Translations under genes and position numbers: made by a program
Assembly: GCF_023278565.1 (NCBI RefSeq)
Contig: NC_064680.1
Span: forward strand, 3,534,001 to 3,598,000
Reading direction: 5' to 3'
DNA from: Colletotrichum lupini
Taxonomy: Eukaryota; Ascomycota; Sordariomycetes; Glomerellales; Glomerellaceae
DNA: 64,000 nucleotides
Notes under the pieces: model-generated
Seen by the model: the letters and a program-made list of their open reading frames with translations, nothing else
Databases searched by the model: none
What the model was told of the DNA's origin: nothing
Shown here: positions 59,101-64,000 of the stretch, piece by piece
Layout: the number at the start of each line of letters is the position of its first letter
Position numbering within the stretch: position 1 is the stretch's first letter

Positions 59101-61593
59101 TTAATAAAATATATAATAAATCTAGGTACTAGGGATAAGAGGCTATTTATTTCCATTTTATAAAACGATATTACTAACTAAGAATATATGCTTAAACCCG
59201 GGAGCTAATTACGACTTATAAGGCCTATTAAAAAGCTAAATTACGACGCTTTAATAACCCTTATATATTTATAGTCCCGATTTATAAATCCTTTTTTAAG
59301 GTCTATTTAAACGTTTAGTATATAAATAAATAAAAAGTCGTTAAAATACGTTATAAGTTTATAAAGTACTTAGAAGTACGGATTAGAACGAACGTTATAT
59401 TAAAAAATATTACGAAGTTTATTTAAAAAGATATTATTTATTATTATAGGATTTATAATACTTTAATTATTAACGGGGGATAAGAGAATATAGGCACTAT
59501 TACCTAGCTTAATTAATAATATAATACTTAGTAAAAAGTTATATTAGCTTATAACCTTTATATTAACGGGCTCTTTAAAAAGGGTTATGAACTTATTATA
59601 TATATACTTTATATCTAATTAAATTAAAATAAAAATATTAAACTTATATTTATTACGGCCCTTTTTATAAATAAGATAATTATTAAAGTATTATTAAGTT
59701 ATATACCGTTCTATTTTATTTATAATTATTATATAATAACCCTAATTAAAAAAAGAATAGTAATTTAAAAAGTATTTAATTAAAAATATATATATATAAC
59801 GGATTAAAAAGTCTAAATCTAATTACGAGCTTTTATTTTTTTAATAAACGACTAAGAAGTTATAACTAATAAAGTTATTTAATATCGAGCCCGAACCCGT
59901 AACTAGTTTAATTCTTTATACTCTTTTTAATTAACGAAATTATAACTTAATAATCTAGTTCTTATTTTTAATATTTAATAAAAAATCAATATATTAACTT
60001 TTAAAAAGCTCGATTATTATTAATAAGGACCTTTTTATATTTACTTAGCTACTCCGAACGGATTATTATATTAATTAAAAATATTTATTAATAACCTAAT
60101 TATAGGAATTATTTATATTAATAATCGGTTTAAAAAGTTCTTAAAGTCTCTAAAAGGCCTTTACTTATTACTTAACGAGTCTAATTTTTATAATAACTTT
60201 ATTTTTAACTTAGCTAACTTTTTATTCTAATAAAATAATATAATTAAAGTTATAACCCTATTTTTTAATAATAATAATAATATAATAAACTCTAAGGATA
60301 AGAATACTTAACTACTTACTAAATAAACCTAATTATAAATAAAAGCTTCTTAAGAAAAGCAAATTGCTCTTTATTATTACTAATCCTTAGTATAAACTAC
60401 GAGTTTTATTTATTAAATATTTATTTTATAGGGATATTACTAAATCTTATTAATTCTTTAGTCACCTCTTTATTTAGATTTAAAATAAAAATATAAGGGG
60501 ATAATAAAAAGAAAAGGATTATTTTTTAATTATTATAATTAAGAACCTAACGACTTTATTTACTAACTATATAATCGTATTAAGAAACTCTATCCCTCTT
60601 TTTAAATATCTAAGCTTAGTTCTTTATTTAATCGAGCCCGATTAGTATTTAGCTTAGCTTATATAGCCTCCTACTCTATTTATTTTATTTTAATATATTA
60701 ATAACTTTTATGAATTATAAATATAAAACTTTTAGTAGGGTACGTTAAAGGGGCGTTTTTAAAAACGGAATTGTACTTATCCTCCTCGGTTTTAATATTA
60801 TTAATATAATTAAAAATGATATAAACCGAAGTCTTAACTTTTTGAATATTAATTAGGATTAGAAACGCTACCCTATTACTACTTATTATATAATAATAAT
60901 AATAGCTTTACGTAGGGTCGGCCCCGGACTATTTAATATTTTATTAATCGTAGCTCTTTTTAAAATAGTATTTCTTATCCTTAGAATATATATAATTATT
61001 ATATTAATTGTTAAAATAACTTAGTAGAAAAACGTATTCGAAGTAAGGGACTATTTTTTTAATTAACTTATTAATATTAAAACCGATATATCTTTAGAAA
61101 AACTATGTATAATAATTATAAAATATAGTATTTTAAATACTATAAGCTTAGATAAGTAAAAAATTAATAATAAGGGTTCGTTTATTTAATTACTAAAATA
61201 GAGGGCCGAAGGGACTAATATAATTATAATTAATAAAAACCTAACGGCTTTATAAAAACGATCCGCTTATAATACCCCGTTTACTAACGTACTTCTTAGT
61301 AACGTTCTAATTTATAATTAATTACTAAAATATCTGAGCTATTTATCCTTTAGTATACTTATTAACTTAAGGATTTATAATATAGAATTTAGTATAAAGC
61401 TTTTTAAGTAATTTAAAAAGAGTTAACTAATTAGTAGTTTTAAGGATTTAAAAAGGAGGAACGTTAAATTAAGACGGGAATTAAAAAGATTAAATAAAAT
61501 AATACTTATTATAGTTTACTTTTTATTAACCTCTTAGAACTTATAGCCCTAAGTTTTTAAACAATTAACCTTTTTAAGAATAGAGGAGGAATA
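53101..61593 (+). mobile_element. RIP-destroyed Ty3/gypsy retrotransposon, plus strand (limits approximate)
   Basis: On the plus strand 58130-58225 reads LRSFLSITTFYYYYIKYF, the damaged FLGLAGYYRRFI part of gypsy RT. At 58320-58560 TEAGRIIF, a GSTLS block, YKSGI and ELNYNFNKLEIRGILISLK match the RNase H part PEAGRII..GWGAVLSQ..YESGLWxxAExNYDATKRECRGVLKALK. 58615-58670 gives LFDFKIKYI. Integrase should follow at about 59200-60300. A purine run GAGGAGGA before TATTACTAAGG near 61584-61600 could be the polypurine tract and RIPed 3' LTR start (TGTCAC type). The 5' end is not located. Confidence 0.7.
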
Positions 61594-64000
61594 TTACTAA
61601 GGCCGGACGTCGTAATAAGTAATTTTAGTAATTTAATATGCGTTATTAATAGCTAAAGTATTAGATATAATAAGTAAATAAATTATATTATTAAAAAAAA
61701 AAGAGACTAAGTAAAAAAGGATAATTATAATTAAAAAGCTATTATTAAAAAAAAAAAAAGGGATTAGAGGAATTAGGAGAAGGCCTCTATATACCCCCCC
61801 TTAAATTTAGAATATTAAAAAGAAAACTATTATAAACTTCTTAACTAATTAATACTAAATTATAACTACTATATAAAAAGAGGAAAGAGTAAATTATAAG
61901 ATTAGGCCTTCTTATTATTCGTAATTTAGTACTTTTTTTCTTAATTAATAAAGGCTACTTCGTAATTAGTATAAAAAGTAGCTTTTTACTTAGTTATTTA
62001 ACTTTTCTTTCTTCCCTCCTTAATTATTACTACTACTATTAAGTAGCTATTTTTAACCTAAATATTCTTTAGCTTTCTTTTATATTTTTAAACCTAAGTT
62101 ACTACTTCCCTATAACTATTACTAATTAAACCTCCTCTAATCTTTACTTTCTAATTTACTATATAAATACTAACTTAGCTATTTATAATAACTTCTTCTC
62201 CCCTTATCTCTCTTTTTAAACTAAATAATAAAAAAGACGTAGTATAAATTTAGGGCCCGATTATAATAAAAAACCTTAAAAGTAATACTAAATACTAACT
62301 AAGAAAGTAGAATTTAAATAGATATATTACTTTTAATAAGACTAACCCTAGGACTATAATAAATACTAAGAGCTTTTAGTTTATTAATTTTAATATAAAC
62401 TACTAATATAAAGCGTATACTAACTATTACCTAAGCCTAGTACTTAAACGAACTAGTTTTTTTTAAGTAATCCTAACTTTTTATAAATTTAACTTTCTTA
62501 ATTAGCTTAATATAGGGGACGCACTTCTCTTCCTTAATTAGTACCCCGAGGCTTTTAAAAATTAAAAAAATAAAAAGACTTAAATAAAATAGAGCTATTA
62601 TAAGGTAATAAAAATCCTAACTAATTATTATAACTTTTAAAAACGCTTATTACGTAAAAGCTAGATTTAAAAATACGAGATTAAATCCGTAATAAAGGTT
62701 ATAATACGAGACCTCGCTCTAATATATAATATAATTATAATTAAAAAGAGATAGGAAAATACTTTTAAACTAAATAAGACCCCTACTTTAATCCCTTAAA
62801 CCTAAAAAACTATATAAAAAATTAGGACTTTAGTATACTTAGTAATCTTCTCTTTTTATACTAATAATCCGGGCTATTTTATAAGAATAATTATTAACTA
62901 ACGGAATAATATAATTTATTAATACGATCCGAAATAAGATTTTAAGCATTTAAAAAGGATATTTATTAATAATATCTAAGTATTAAAGGCTTTTTATAAT
63001 CGGATCGATACGCCTCTTTATATTTAATAACTAATTAATATAAGCGCTTATATAATCCCTATAATGTAATAACTAAGTAAATAAGAATATAGTCTATACG
63101 TATTTAAATAGTTTCGTAACTTAGTCCGATATAACTAGCTTAATTTAATTTATAATATATACTAAATAACTTATAAATATTTTAAACTATTTAATAATAA
63201 GCTCTACGTAGCTTAGATTTAGTGAATTAACTATAAGTTTTCGTACGATAGTTATTACTTTTTTAATATAATAAAACTTCCTTTAAGAAGGTTTTTTAAA
63301 AATATAATATATAATTAGGATTCTAAAAGTAAGCCGTATACCGATTCGGATAACTCTAATTACGTTATAACCGATATTTATAAAGTATTAACTCTTTAAA
63401 AATCTAGTTCTCGTTTACTTAGCCTTAGATTTACTAAATAGAATTTAAAAATTTATAACTTATATAATTACGACTATTATACTCTTATAAACCCTACGTA
63501 TTTTAAAAAAACTAAGAATATAACTAAGAGCTTTAATCAAAAACTTATTATTTTTAAAAAGTTAACCTTACTATTTCGATTTTTAAAAATACTTAAAAAT
63601 ACCCGAGGATTTATAATAAATAATAACTCTAATTAAACTTTATAAGTAATTAAATTAATAAAAGTTATTAACTAGTATTTAGACGCTATTATTAATAATT
63701 AACTTATATACTTAATTAATATTCTTAAGACTTATTAAGTTATATAGTTCTTATTAAATATATTATTACTAAAGTTATTACTACGCCTTAGCCTAGCTTT
63801 TAATAAAACTAATTTAAGTAATTAGAGAGGTAGTTTTTTAAATACTCTAGTTAAGAGTAGGGATAGCCCCGTTATCAAGACTTTAATTAAAGTACTAAGG
63901 GTTTAGTTAAAATAAGAAGTTATTAAACATACCCTTTTTAATTACGATTGGACTATATAAGAAAATAGCAAACGCTAGCGTTAAAAACTAATCAAATTTT
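61594..64000. other. RIPed repeat DNA, possible LTR and gag-like remnant
   Basis: 61594-62000 could be the 3' LTR of the preceding gypsy element, but no second copy was found to prove it. At 62940-63230 the plus strand has a long frame interrupted mainly by TAA/TAG, where RIP would change CAA or TGG (FKHLKRIFINN .. RIDTPLYI .. YKYFKLFNNKL). It looks like a Gln-rich Gag-type or other repeat protein. Family unknown; the right edge is outside the window. Confidence 0.35.

Noticed and set aside
1..64000. CRISPR arrays, bacterial operons, ribosome binding sites
   Set aside because: The window is eukaryotic (spliceosomal introns, fungal families, RIP); regularly spaced repeats were not seen.

Overview
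The window looks like part of a filamentous ascomycete (Pezizomycotina) chromosome with a sharply two-speed layout. Genes have short introns (about 50-120 nt) with GTRNGT-type donors, CTRAC-like branch sites and CAG/TAG acceptors. They encode fungal families: a NB-ARC/TPR NLR, a CmcJ/NvfI-type oxidoreductase, an allantoate-permease-type MFS carrier, an amidase and a GT8 glycosyltransferase. Between the gene islands are long AT-rich blocks in which CpA and TpG are almost absent and every reading frame is broken. This is the signature of heavy repeat-induced point mutation (RIP). No species can be named from the sequence alone.

Layout: 1-5419 is the right part of a RIP-destroyed Ty1/copia element (family A, minus strand) ending in its LTR. 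Island 1 (5420-19518) holds the NLR, the CmcJ/NvfI-type gene, a small acidic ORF, a beta-lactamase-fold hydrolase, a 3-hydroxyacyl-CoA dehydrogenase fused to a YWTD-like propeller, and an MFS transporter with a one-base frameshift. 19524-32470 is a complete family A element (202-bp LTRs, target duplication GGTTT), RIP-destroyed. It carries a young, intact second copia element (25434-31364, identical 514-bp LTRs, target duplication GATTT, 1415-codon gag-pol on the minus strand).

Island 2 (32476-39218) holds an amidase, an AlaX-type tRNA-editing protein and a small secreted protein. A solo family A LTR with target duplication CCCTC (39224-39428) separates it from a gene-poor stretch and a GT8 gene that stops early at the edge of the last AT-rich block. 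42170-64000 is RIP-saturated repeat DNA. It contains a 3430-bp Mutator-like element with 88-bp inverted repeats, a minus-strand Ty3/gypsy fossil, a plus-strand Ty3/gypsy fossil, and unassigned repeat.

The most unusual feature is inside the intact copia element. Antisense to gag, where a zinc knuckle would be expected, lies a tRNA-like segment with an A box, a B box and a T5 run, arranged like a complete RNA polymerase III unit. The element also appears to prime from the anticodon arm of initiator tRNA-Met, as Drosophila copia does. Exon structures were worked out by hand from frames, splice consensus and family knowledge; none was checked by alignment or RNA data.
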